Assembly (NCBI GenBank): GCA_035606695.1
Contig: DATNEW010000050.1
Span: 212,118-276,117, forward strand
DNA from: Gemmatimonadaceae bacterium
GTDB taxonomy: Bacteria > Gemmatimonadota > Gemmatimonadetes > Gemmatimonadales > Gemmatimonadaceae
DNA: 64,000 nucleotides
Direction of reading: 5' to 3'
Part shown: piece by piece, positions 1 to 7,561 of the stretch
How positions within the stretch are numbered: position 1 is the stretch's first letter
Layout of the letters: each line of letters starts with the position of its first letter
Program-made: the position numbers and the translations under genes
Notes under the pieces: generated by a model
Databases searched by the model: none
What the model was told of the DNA's origin: nothing
What the model saw: only the letters and a program-made list of their open reading frames with translations

Positions 1-2
1 AC

Positions 3-2042
3 CGCGTTCCGCTCCACGCTACTGTCATCGGCCGCGCCGAGATCATGCAGTCGCCCGCACGGACGCTGGATCAGCTGCTGCGCGACATCCCGGGCATGAA
101 CATCCCCGGCGCGCCATACTACACAACCGACCCCACCGGCCAGCAAACCAAGTTGCGCGGCGTCACCAACAGCAAAGTATTGATGCTCGTCGACGGCGTG
201 CCGATTCACGATCCGTTCTACAGCACCACGCAGTGGTTCAAGGTGCCGCTCTCGGCGATCGAGCGCATCGAGGTTCTTCGCGGCGGCTCGTCGAGCGTGT
301 GGGGCAACCTCGCGGTCGCGGGCGTCGTCAACATCGTCACCCGCAAGCCCATCGACAACAGCGCGCAGGCGGACATCAGCTATCAGTCGTTCAATACGAC
401 GAATGCCGCCGTCGCCAAGAACTTCGCGTTGGGCGGTGTATGGGGCATTCGTGTTTCGGGCGATGTGTTGCGAACCGACGGCTATCAAACGACTCCCGAT
501 GCATTCCTCTCGACGGTGCCGGGCAAAGGCCCGTCGTCGGCGAAGAATGGCAACGCACAGGTCGCCGTGTACTACACGCCCGCCGGGTCGTTCAGCGGAT
601 TCTTCCGCGCCGGCTATCACGAGCAGAACGAGGATGTCGGCGGCTACCGCTTCGGGACGAACCTCCAGAAGAGTCCGGACGCCGCGGCCGGCTTCACCCG
701 GTATCTCGGCGAGAACACGCGCGCCGAGGTGCGCGCGTGGGGCCAGTATGAGAGTTTTGATAAGTCGAATGGCGCGGGCTGTTATCTGGCCGCGGCGGCG
801 AATTGCAACACCACCGCGACGACCGCCCCGCTCGTGCAGTACGCGAACTCGCGCGACGACAATCCGTATCGCGAGCTCGGCGCGTCGGCGACGCTGGCGA
901 CGACGGATCTCGGCGCGAGCGTTCCGAACCTCGAGGCCGGCGCTGACTTCCGCACCGTCGGCGGCGAAGATCGCGCAATCACGTACAATCGGCCGACCAC
1001 CGCCGACGTCGCGAGCGCGACGATCAATCGCACCAACTTCGGCCGAGGCACGCAGCGCTTCTTCGGCGGTTTCGCGCAACTGAAGGTGACGCCGACGCCT
1101 CGCCTCGAGACGACGTGGAGCTTGCGATACGATTATTGGACGAACACCGGCGGCGTGTCACAGATGACGAAGTTTGCCAACGGCGTCGCGGGAACGACCT
1201 TGGGCGGTGCGGTCCACGACTCGCATGAAGGTTCGCTCAACCCGAGCCTTGCGGCCCGGTTCGAGGTCACGAGCGCGCTGTCGCTGCGCGGGGCCGCGTA
1301 CCGCGCCTTTCGCGCGCCGGGACTCAACAATCTCTATCGCAGCTTTTCGTCGACGACGTCGATCACGATCGCCAACCCCGGCTTGCGTCCCGAGACGCTG
1401 ACGGGCGCTGAAGTCGGCGCGGACTATCGGCTGCGGAATGTCACGCTTGGAGCGACGGCGTTTCAGTACAACACCAGCGACCTGATCGCGTCATACAAGA
1501 TTCCGAATGCCGCCGCGGCGCCTGAGGCGGTCACCGCGATTTGCGGAACGACGCTGGCCAACTGTCCCGCATCGGTGAACTTCAACACGAACGGACAGGA
1601 CGCGATCTCGCGGGGCCTCGAGCTGACCGGAAAGTGGCGTGTCGCATCGGCGGTCAGCGTCGACGGCAGCTACACCTACACCGACAGCCATTATTCGTCC
1701 ACGACCACGGGCGACCCGACGAACGCCCAGCTCGGCGCCGTGCCGGCGAACACGGCGACGCTCGGAGCGAGCTGGCAGCCAACGCGCCGGTGGACCGCCT
1801 TCGCCGGCGCGCGCTTCAATGGGGACATGTTCCTCGACGTCAATCACACCATCCATCAAGCGGCGTTCACGCTGTTCGACGCGAGCACGTCGTATCGCGC
1901 GAACGACCGCTTCGAGATCTACGGCTCGATCACGAACCTCACTGGCGCCCGGTACGCCGACAACGCCACCACCAGCGCGGCGGGGCAGCTCCTCGGCCTC
2001 GGCCGCGCGCTCACGAGCGGCATTCGTTACCGGTTCTGGTAA
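3..2042 (+). CDS. TonB-dependent outer-membrane receptor (5' partial)
   Basis: Outer-membrane active transporter that would take up a metal chelate or similar substrate using TonB energy. The frame is open from base 3, before the first ATG at 45, and already reads as plug domain (VIGRAEIMQSP, then LDQLLRDIPGM), so the true start lies upstream of the window. Plug motifs LRGVTNSKVLMLVDGVP and IERIEVLRGGSSSVWG are followed by VAGVVNIVTR and about 500 residues of beta-barrel. The protein ends in an aromatic residue (GIRYRFW), as outer-membrane barrels do. The next gene starts 1 base after the stop, so the receptor is probably cotranscribed with the Asp-box lipoprotein and thioredoxin. Substrate is not readable from the sequence; copper is an inference from the neighbours. 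Confidence 0.93.
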   Translation, partial: RVPLHATVIGRAEIMQSPARTLDQLLRDIPGMNIPGAPYYTTDPTGQQTKLRGVTNSKVLMLVDGVPIHDPFYSTTQWFKVPLSAIERIEVLRGGSSSVWGNLAVAGVVNIVTRKPIDNSAQADISYQSFNTTNAAVAKNFALGGVWGIRVSGDVLRTDGYQTTPDAFLSTVPGKGPSSAKNGNAQVAVYYTPAGSFSGFFRAGYHEQNEDVGGYRFGTNLQKSPDAAAGFTRYLGENTRAEVRAWGQYESFDKSNGAGCYLAAAANCNTTATTAPLVQYANSRDDNPYRELGASATLATTDLGASVPNLEAGADFRTVGGEDRAITYNRPTTADVASATINRTNFGRGTQRFFGGFAQLKVTPTPRLETTWSLRYDYWTNTGGVSQMTKFANGVAGTTLGGAVHDSHEGSLNPSLAARFEVTSALSLRGAAYRAFRAPGLNNLYRSFSSTTSITIANPGLRPETLTGAEVGADYRLRNVTLGATAFQYNTSDLIASYKIPNAAAAPEAVTAICGTTLANCPASVNFNTNGQDAISRGLELTGKWRVASAVSVDGSYTYTDSHYSSTTTGDPTNAQLGAVPANTATLGASWQPTRRWTAFAGARFNGDMFLDVNHTIHQAAFTLFDASTSYRANDRFEIYGSITNLTGARYADNATTSAAGQLLGLGRALTSGIRYRFW

Positions 2043-2043
2043 T

Positions 2044-3450
2044 ATGAGATACTCATTCTTATTATGTAATACTCTGTTGCTCATTGGCGCCGCGGCCTGC
2101 GGCGCCACGAAAGGCGAGGCGGTCCGGCTGGCCGGCGCCGCGACGTTGAGCGCGCCCACCAGCGTCGGCACCGCGCCGATGTTCGCCATCTCGCCGAACG
2201 GCAAACAGGCGGTCGCCTGGGTCTCGGCGCCGAACGGCGGCACCGACGGGCGACTGTATGTCTCCGTCGCCGGCGCCGCTCCCACCGAGCTGCGCGACAC
2301 GCTGGGGCCCGTCGAGGCACACGGCGAAGCGCCGCCCAAGCTCGCCTATGCGCCGGACGGCGGCCTCTTTGCGGTCTATACCGTGGGCAAGGTCGTCCCC
2401 GGCGAACGCTTCCCGCGATCGGCACTGCGCGTCGTATCGTCGCGCGACGACGGCAAGACGTGGAGCGTCCCCGTTACGGTCACCGACGGCGCGATCTTTG
2501 GGTCGCACAGCTTCCACGCGTTGCATGTCGCGGACGACGGCACGGTCTACGTTTCGTGGCTCGGCAAATCGGACGCCGACACCTCGGCGCAGTCGATGGC
2601 GGCGATGAGCGAGATGTCGGGCATGAGCCACTCGATGCACGACACGCCGGCCATGCAGGGGATGGCGGGGATGCACGGTGCCCACGAAAGCTCCGCCGCG
2701 TGGATTTCCCGTTCGACCGACGGCGGCAAGACCTGGACGCCGCGCGTCCGCGTCGACATGGGCGAGGCCTGTCCGTGCTGCCGCACCGCGCTCGCCACGT
2801 CGAAGGACGGCACGTTGTTCATGGCGTGGCGCCATGTGTATCCGGGCTCGATTCGCGACATCGTCGTCGCGCGCTCGAGCGATCACGGCGCGACGTGGAG
2901 CGAACCGATTCGCGTGCACGCCGACAACTGGAACTTTGACGCATGTCCGCACGCGGGGCCTGCGATCGCCGTCGACGACAACAACACACTCCACGTCACG
3001 TGGTGGACCGGCAAGGAAGGCGCGGCCGGCGTGTTCTACGCGCGCTCGACGGACGGGGGAAAGACATTTAGCGAAGCTTCTGCGCTCGGCGCCGCAAAGT
3101 TCTCGCGGCCGGCTCACGTGCAGATGGCGCTCGCGTCGAACAATCGCGTCGTCGTCGCGTGGGATGACGGTACACGACAGATTCCGCAGGTCATGGTGCG
3201 CGTCTCCAACGACGGTGGACTGCACTTCGCTGACGCGATGCCGATCAGTGCGGCTGGACGTGCGGCGTCGTTTCCGGTGCTCGCGGTGCACAATGACTCG
3301 GTCGCGATCGCATGGTCGGAAGTGAGCGCCGCCGCCGAGAACGCCGAGGTAGCTGCCGCTGCGGCGGCGAGCAAGGACAAGAAAGCGCCGAAGGGGCTCG
3401 AGGCAATCGGTGACGCACAGGTACTCGTTCGCCGCGGAGTGTTGCAATGA
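2044..3450 (+). CDS. Asp-box (BNR/sialidase-fold) lipoprotein with Met/His-rich segment
   Basis: 468-residue predicted lipoprotein: a hydrophobic N-terminus ends at Cys19 (LLLIGAAAC, a loose lipobox). At least four Asp-box repeats of a sialidase-type beta-propeller are visible (RDDGKTW, TDGGKTW, SDHGATW, TDGGKTF). Sialidase catalytic residues were not identified, so a binding or scaffold propeller is likelier than a glycosidase. Residues about 185-217 form a Met/His-rich stretch (MSEMSGMSHSMH, then MQGMAGMHGAH) like copper-binding segments of CopB/PcoB-type proteins. A CPCC motif lies at about 243-246. The start at 2044 gives a proper signal sequence; the frame is open farther upstream but overlaps the receptor. 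It overlaps the thioredoxin gene by ATGA. A role in copper handling is inference. Confidence 0.82.
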   Translation: MRYSFLLCNTLLLIGAAACGATKGEAVRLAGAATLSAPTSVGTAPMFAISPNGKQAVAWVSAPNGGTDGRLYVSVAGAAPTELRDTLGPVEAHGEAPPKLAYAPDGGLFAVYTVGKVVPGERFPRSALRVVSSRDDGKTWSVPVTVTDGAIFGSHSFHALHVADDGTVYVSWLGKSDADTSAQSMAAMSEMSGMSHSMHDTPAMQGMAGMHGAHESSAAWISRSTDGGKTWTPRVRVDMGEACPCCRTALATSKDGTLFMAWRHVYPGSIRDIVVARSSDHGATWSEPIRVHADNWNFDACPHAGPAIAVDDNNTLHVTWWTGKEGAAGVFYARSTDGGKTFSEASALGAAKFSRPAHVQMALASNNRVVVAWDDGTRQIPQVMVRVSNDGGLHFADAMPISAAGRAASFPVLAVHNDSVAIAWSEVSAAAENAEVAAAAAASKDKKAPKGLEAIGDAQVLVRRGVLQ

Positions 3451-3959
3451 GGCGCGCACGAATCGCATTCATGGCCCTGGCCGCGATCGCGTGCGCAAAG
3501 ACTGGCGGCGACGGCGGAGCCTTCCATCCGCTCGACGTCGGCGCAGCCGTGCCTGCGTACGCCGCGCCAACGCTCGCCGGCGACACGGTTCACGTCGGTG
3601 GGACCGAAGCACCGACGGTGCTCAACGTCTGGGCGACGTGGTGCGCGTCATGCCAGGAAGAGATGGCCGCGCTCGACTCGTTAAAGAATGCGTATGCATC
3701 GCACGGCGTGCGCGTGGTCGCGGTGAGTGTCGACAACGGCGACATCGAGCGTGTCCGCCGCTTCGCCCAGACGAACAAGCTCGAAATGACCGTCGCGCAC
3801 GATCCAGCCAACAATATCAGCCAGAGCTACGCCGTCATGGGCGTCCCGACGACTTTCATAATTGGCAAAGACGGCAAGCTGCTGTGGCGCCACACCGGCA
3901 ACATTTCACCGGTGCTGAACGAAGCACGCGGCGTCATAACGAAAGCGGCCGGGCAATAA
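3447..3959 (+). CDS. TlpA/ResA-type thiol-disulfide reductase, lipoprotein
   Basis: 170-residue thioredoxin-fold protein of the TlpA/ResA group. It has an N-terminal signal ending LAAIAC (probable lipoprotein), the active site WATWCASCQEEM (WCxxC), and the cis-proline region GVPTTFIIGKDG. Its job would be reducing protein thiols or metal-binding cysteines on the outer face of the cytoplasmic membrane or in the periplasm. The ATG overlaps the preceding stop (ATGA). The partner could be the CPCC-containing lipoprotein upstream. The stop codon lies in the loop of the operon terminator. Confidence 0.9.
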   Translation: MRRARIAFMALAAIACAKTGGDGGAFHPLDVGAAVPAYAAPTLAGDTVHVGGTEAPTVLNVWATWCASCQEEMAALDSLKNAYASHGVRVVAVSVDNGDIERVRRFAQTNKLEMTVAHDPANNISQSYAVMGVPTTFIIGKDGKLLWRHTGNISPVLNEARGVITKAAGQ

Positions 3960-3977
3960 GCCCGGCCGCTTTTTTTT
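3945..3977 (+). terminator. Rho-independent terminator of the receptor-thioredoxin operon
   Basis: Perfect 10-bp stem GCGGCCGGGC / GCCCGGCCGC with a 5-base loop containing the TAA stop, followed by eight T residues. It separates this operon from the convergent SPFH gene. Confidence 0.93.
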
Positions 3978-3995
3978 CGCCCAACGACCATCGCG

Positions 3996-4925
3996 CTACG
4001 GCTTGCCGAGTTGCAACAACGGCATCGCTCCGCCGGCGACCTGCGGCATCTTGCCGTCCCAGCGCTTGGCCATCTCGTACTGCACCAGATTCGCCGTGAT
4101 GCTCCGCGACAACAGATCGTTCGCCTTCGCCTGCGCTTCCGCGTTCACCAGCGTTGCCTTCGCGGAGCCCGCCGCCTTGATCGAGTCGCCCTGCGCCTGG
4201 AACGTGTTCTTCTGAAGCTCGTTCTGTGCGGTGAGCGCCTGCTGCTGCATCACGTTCTTTTGGTTGATCGCTTCGATCACCGCCGGCGGCGCGCGCAGCT
4301 CGTTGATCGTGAATTGCTTCACGACGATGCCGTACTGCGCGAGCCGCTGTGACAGCAGCAACTGCACCCGGTTCACCGCTTCGGCCTTCTTGGGGCCGAT
4401 CACCGCCGCGATCTCCTCGTTGCCGATGACCTCCTGCAGCGCCTGGCGAATCGACTGCTTCACGTAGCCGTGCTGAATCGACTGAATGTCGCGGCGGAAC
4501 GTCGAGTACAACGCCGGCGCCTTGTCCTGATCCAGCTCGAAGCTCATCGAGACGTCGAGCGAGAGGGGCTGTCCCTCCTGGCTGTTGACGTTGATCTCCT
4601 CGTTCGCCGGCGAGCCCTCGACCGCGTTCTTCGAGAGCACGAGCGTTTGCATATAGACCGGATATTCCTCGATGCCCGTCGTCAACGGATTCTTGAGGTG
4701 CAATCCAGGTCCGAGCGGTGTCTTGTCCACGCCGCCGCCGGCGCGGTGGATCACGATGCCGACGTAGCCGGGATTCACGTACGTGACCGTCGTCGGCAAG
4801 AGAATCAGCGCGAGCACCAACGCCGCGATGACGCCGACGATGCGACGCACCTTTCGGCCGAGCTCATTGACACTTTCAGTGCCGAGGTGCACGGAGGACA
4901 GGCGGTCACCGATCGAGCTACCCAT
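3996..4925 (-). CDS. SPFH/band-7 (prohibitin-like) membrane protein
   Basis: 309 residues. One transmembrane helix at about 32-52 (IVGVIAALVLALILLPT) is followed by an SPFH domain (VNPGYVGIVIHRAGGG, then LGPGLHLKNPL) and a helical C-terminal part rich in Ala/Gln/Lys (KNTFQAQGDSIKAAGSAKA) typical of prohibitin oligomers. Such proteins scaffold membrane microdomains and modulate membrane proteases. The start overlaps the end of the small zinc-ribbon gene by 8 bases, implying translational coupling. Convergent with the upstream operon. Confidence 0.9.
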   Translation of the reverse strand: MGSSIGDRLSSVHLGTESVNELGRKVRRIVGVIAALVLALILLPTTVTYVNPGYVGIVIHRAGGGVDKTPLGPGLHLKNPLTTGIEEYPVYMQTLVLSKNAVEGSPANEEINVNSQEGQPLSLDVSMSFELDQDKAPALYSTFRRDIQSIQHGYVKQSIRQALQEVIGNEEIAAVIGPKKAEAVNRVQLLLSQRLAQYGIVVKQFTINELRAPPAVIEAINQKNVMQQQALTAQNELQKNTFQAQGDSIKAAGSAKATLVNAEAQAKANDLLSRSITANLVQYEMAKRWDGKMPQVAGGAMPLLQLGKP

Positions 4926-5172
4926 GGACAGTCTCCTTGTAACAATCGGGGCAGATGACTTCCCCGCTGGTGAGGCGTACCAGGTCAGAATTGGCGCGCG
5001 GGCCGTGAATGGGACACACCAGCTCGGCCGCGCGATCGATTCGCCTCCGGTTCCGCGCTTGACGGACCCGAACGCCGGCTGGTGTGAAATACAAGAGCAC
5101 CAAGTAGAAAAGGGCGCCCACAGCCGCGATTAACGCAGCGAACAGGACACCCTCGATGATGATTTCAGTCAT
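4918..5172 (-). CDS. Small membrane protein with C-terminal zinc-ribbon-like cysteines
   Basis: 84 residues. One strong transmembrane helix at about 8-31 (LFAALIAAVGALFYLVLLY), then a basic region (RQARNRRRIDRA), then CPIHG and CPDC about 20 residues apart, a probable zinc ribbon facing the cytoplasm. Family not recognised. It overlaps the start of the SPFH gene and is probably its partner. Confidence 0.75.
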   Translation of the reverse strand: MTEIIIEGVLFAALIAAVGALFYLVLLYFTPAGVRVRQARNRRRIDRAAELVCPIHGPRANSDLVRLTSGEVICPDCYKETVHG

Positions 5173-5200
5173 ATGCTTCGAGAGATATGACGGACGTGAC

Positions 5201-5222
5201 GGCCCGGCGGTTTCACCGGGCC
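5201..5222 (-). terminator. GC-rich hairpin after the B12-sensor operon
   Basis: Inverted repeat GGCCCGG / CCGGGCC with an 8-base loop, lying between the B12-protein stop and the next minus-strand gene. No T-run follows, so intrinsic termination is uncertain. Confidence 0.35.
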
Positions 5223-5318
5223 GTATCCCGTTGTGGCGGGCCGGGTTGACCGGGGTTGGCCGGGCTAAGATGCAGACGCGCTTGTTCGAGCGCGAGGTGC
5301 GGCGTCAGCGACCCGCGT

Positions 5319-5969
5319 TCAGGCCCGCTGTGCGACGCGCGCCGTCAATAATTCCACCGCGTCGGCCGCGCTGACCGCCGTGAGGTCCGCGCCTAGCCGC
5401 GATGCGAGTTTCGCGTCGCCCGCAACCGCGAGGCCGCCGACGACGATCAACGGCATCGGCGAGACGCCGCTCTCGCGAATCGCGGCGACGGCGCCGCGCA
5501 CACGCGGCAGATTCGGCCCGATCGACGCCGAGAGCGCGACGACGTCGGGACGCCGCTTCAATACCATGTCCACGAGACTCTCGACCGGCACCGAAGCGCC
5601 GAGATAGGTCGTGTCCCATCCCTCGAGCTCGAGAAGATCGCAGACCATCCGCAGCCCGAGCTGATGCCGCTCGTCGTCGGCGCACGCGGCAATCAACGAC
5701 GGCGAGCGCGAATCACGCCAACGGTAGACGCGCTCGAACGCGCGTCCCATCGCTGCCTGCGTGATCGCCGTCGCGAGATGCTCTTCGGCAACGGTCACCT
5801 CGTTGTACTGCCAGCGTCGGCCAATCTCCTGCAGCGCGGGCTGGAAGACGTCGAGATAGAGCTCGCGCAGCGTGCGGCCGCGATCGAGCACGCCGTCGAC
5901 GAGGCGTTGCGCCGACCGTCGGTCGCCGCGCACCAGGGCCTCGAGGAAAGTCGCGGCTTCCGTCTTCAT
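5319..5969 (-). CDS. Cobalamin-binding protein, CarH-like light-sensor module without DNA-binding domain
   Basis: 216 residues: a helical B12-binding-2 domain (about 1-88) and a Rossmann B12-binding domain (about 89-212). The helical part has W-x9-EH (RRWQYNEVTVAEEH), the signature by which CarH-type photoreceptors hold the upper face of adenosylcobalamin. The Rossmann part has ERHQLG (E/DxHxxG, lower axial His), exactly 41 residues to the SAS motif, then VVGGLAV, matching the B12 motif spacing. No MerR or other DNA-binding domain is present, so output must go through a partner. Last gene of a three-gene operon with 4-base overlaps. A role in light- or B12-dependent control is inferred from the motifs; a methyltransferase corrinoid protein is less likely given Wx9EH. 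Confidence 0.87.
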   Translation of the reverse strand: MKTEAATFLEALVRGDRRSAQRLVDGVLDRGRTLRELYLDVFQPALQEIGRRWQYNEVTVAEEHLATAITQAAMGRAFERVYRWRDSRSPSLIAACADDERHQLGLRMVCDLLELEGWDTTYLGASVPVESLVDMVLKRRPDVVALSASIGPNLPRVRGAVAAIRESGVSPMPLIVVGGLAVAGDAKLASRLGADLTAVSAADAVELLTARVAQRA

Positions 5970-6364
5970 CCGCCGGCATCTGCGCTCAAGGTGGCCAAGC
6001 CGGCGTCGATGACAGTCGCGATCGCACGCGCATCCGACTCGGCATATCTGGCATGCGTTTCATCGCGCAGCAGTTCGAGGCAGCGCCGCACGTCGCGCGT
6101 CGCGACACCTCGGGCGCGCAGCATGCTGTCGAGCCAACGCACATACTGCGCGAACATGCCGGGCTGTTGCAGATCGACGGCGGGGATGAGATGCTCGATG
6201 TTGTAGTGCATGTCTTCCAGACACTTCGCGCGTCCGCGCGCGCCGTGTTTTTCCATCAACTCCGGCAGCTCGGCGTAGAGGTTCGCGGTGATCGCGCGCG
6301 CGAGACTCTCTTTGTCGTGCAGCAGGATCTCCGCGGCGCCGTGACCGTCGGCGGGCGCCGTCAT
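5966..6364 (-). CDS. Helical protein coupled to the B12-binding protein
   Basis: 132 residues from the ATG that overlaps the upstream stop (ATGA). The frame is open farther upstream, but that part shadows the ABM gene. Mostly alpha-helical and acidic, with conserved-looking DMHYNIEHLIPA and MFAQYVRWLDSMLRARGV segments. This reminds me of helical N-terminal domains found fused to cobalamin-binding regulators, but I cannot name the family with certainty. Its stop overlaps the start of the B12-binding gene, so the two are probably made together and may form a split sensor. Confidence 0.75.
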   Translation of the reverse strand: MTAPADGHGAAEILLHDKESLARAITANLYAELPELMEKHGARGRAKCLEDMHYNIEHLIPAVDLQQPGMFAQYVRWLDSMLRARGVATRDVRRCLELLRDETHARYAESDARAIATVIDAGLATLSADAGG

Positions 6365-6675
6365 ACCAGCTCGACGCGCGAATCCATCAGCACCTCGAAC
6401 GCCTCGTGCCGCACCTGCGTCCGCGCCATGATCTCGCCGGGCTCGCGCGAATGAGACATCGCATGCGCTTCGCTTCGCATGTAGCGCGAGAACGCGTCGC
6501 GTGAATCCCACGCGGTCAGGAACGCGAATGCGGCCTCGCCGGCTTGGGGCCGAAGCAACTGCAGGTAGAGAAAGCCCGGGAACGAATCGACGAGGCGCGA
6601 GCGCTCATGAAAATGGCGCTCTAACGCAGTCTGATCCTCGACTGGAACCGTGAGATGCGAGATGAAAACGAACAT
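6361..6675 (-). CDS. Antibiotic-biosynthesis-monooxygenase (ABM) fold protein
   Basis: About 104 residues with the ABM/dimeric alpha-beta-barrel pattern: FISHLTVPVEDQ, SFPGFLYLQLLRP, FLTAWDSRDAF, YMRSEAHAMSH. Such proteins include small monooxygenases, haem-degrading enzymes and orphan ligand binders. I chose the ATG at 6675, which begins right at the first beta-strand; a GTG at 6729 would add 18 residues without visible fold. First gene of the operon with the helical and B12-binding proteins. Catalytic activity cannot be judged. Confidence 0.75.
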   Translation of the reverse strand: MFVFISHLTVPVEDQTALERHFHERSRLVDSFPGFLYLQLLRPQAGEAAFAFLTAWDSRDAFSRYMRSEAHAMSHSREPGEIMARTQVRHEAFEVLMDSRVELV

Positions 6676-6765
6676 GCCTTGGGTCGATGCACTCGGAAGC
6701 TCGCGTTTGGGGCCGGCGTGGTCAATCACGCGGTGCGGTGCCCATAGCCAAGCTCGGCCGTGCCG

Positions 6766-7416
6766 TCAAAGCTGCGTGAAATCGGATTGCGTCAGCGGAT
6801 GCAGATGCACGCTCGGCGTACTCACAGGTGCGGGTAACGCATAGTAGCGCATCGTCCTGGCCGTCGTGTTCTGAACGAGCGCGTTCGACGCCACGGGATC
6901 CGCCGGACCGATCGTGACTTTCGACGACCGCTTCACGCCGAGCGAGACGGTCGTCGCGCCGGTCCAATCGGCGAACAGCGCGAGATCGGTGATCTTTTTC
7001 GGGGCCACGGTTCGCCACGCGCTTCCGAGCGCGGCGTCCGGCGCGTGCGGCACATACCAGCTCGAGTCGTCCGTGCTCGACTGCGTGGTCGCCAAATCCA
7101 TTCCGTATGCCGGGACGGCACCGCATCCGAGCGACTGCCGAATGCCCGCGACGTCGTGCCACCCGGACTGCGCGTCGTTGAGACGCCATCCCACGAGGTA
7201 TAGCGCGTTGACCGCCCGGCCGTTGATCAGCGCAAGCGCAGCCGCGAATGCGGCAGGCATGTTCGCGGAGCTGTACGCCACCGAGTGGACGCCGACGAGC
7301 GTATTCTGCAGAACACAAATGCAGGCCACACACGTCGACATTCTGGCGAAGCACAGAGAGGTTCCTTCTCCCGCCTGCTCTTCGCCGATCACGACCATCG
7401 TCTGAGTGAAAGGCAT
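6766..7416 (-). CDS. Hypothetical protein
   Basis: 216-residue frame of unrecognised family with balanced amino-acid composition; it reads better than the overlapping opposite-strand frame, which looks like a shadow. Visible features: a CVACIC cysteine cluster near residue 30, a small-residue-rich region (MPAAFAAALALINGRAV), and a beta-rich C-terminal half (KKITDLALFADWTGATTVSLGV). No signal peptide or domain is convincing. A start at the internal ATG at 7341 (MSTCVAC) is possible. Confidence 0.5.
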   Translation of the reverse strand: MPFTQTMVVIGEEQAGEGTSLCFARMSTCVACICVLQNTLVGVHSVAYSSANMPAAFAAALALINGRAVNALYLVGWRLNDAQSGWHDVAGIRQSLGCGAVPAYGMDLATTQSSTDDSSWYVPHAPDAALGSAWRTVAPKKITDLALFADWTGATTVSLGVKRSSKVTIGPADPVASNALVQNTTARTMRYYALPAPVSTPSVHLHPLTQSDFTQL

Positions 7417-7561
7417 GAATGAATTGTCGAGTCTAACCCATTCTGGTCTCGTGTCGCACTCCGGCGCAACCGTGGCTCGACATTTGGCGGCCTTGCGGGC
7501 ACGTCTGCCGGCGCGTAGGGATTAGATCGCTCGGTTCATCTCACCTTCACTCTCTTGGGTC

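Noticed and set aside
1639..2043. N-terminal extension of the Asp-box protein
   Set aside because: It overlaps the TonB receptor frame, is Arg/Ser/Thr-rich shadow sequence, and a proper lipoprotein signal starts at 2044.
2062..3468. Long minus-strand frame of 468 codons
   Set aside because: His/Arg/Asp-rich antisense shadow of the Asp-box lipoprotein; typical of GC-rich DNA.
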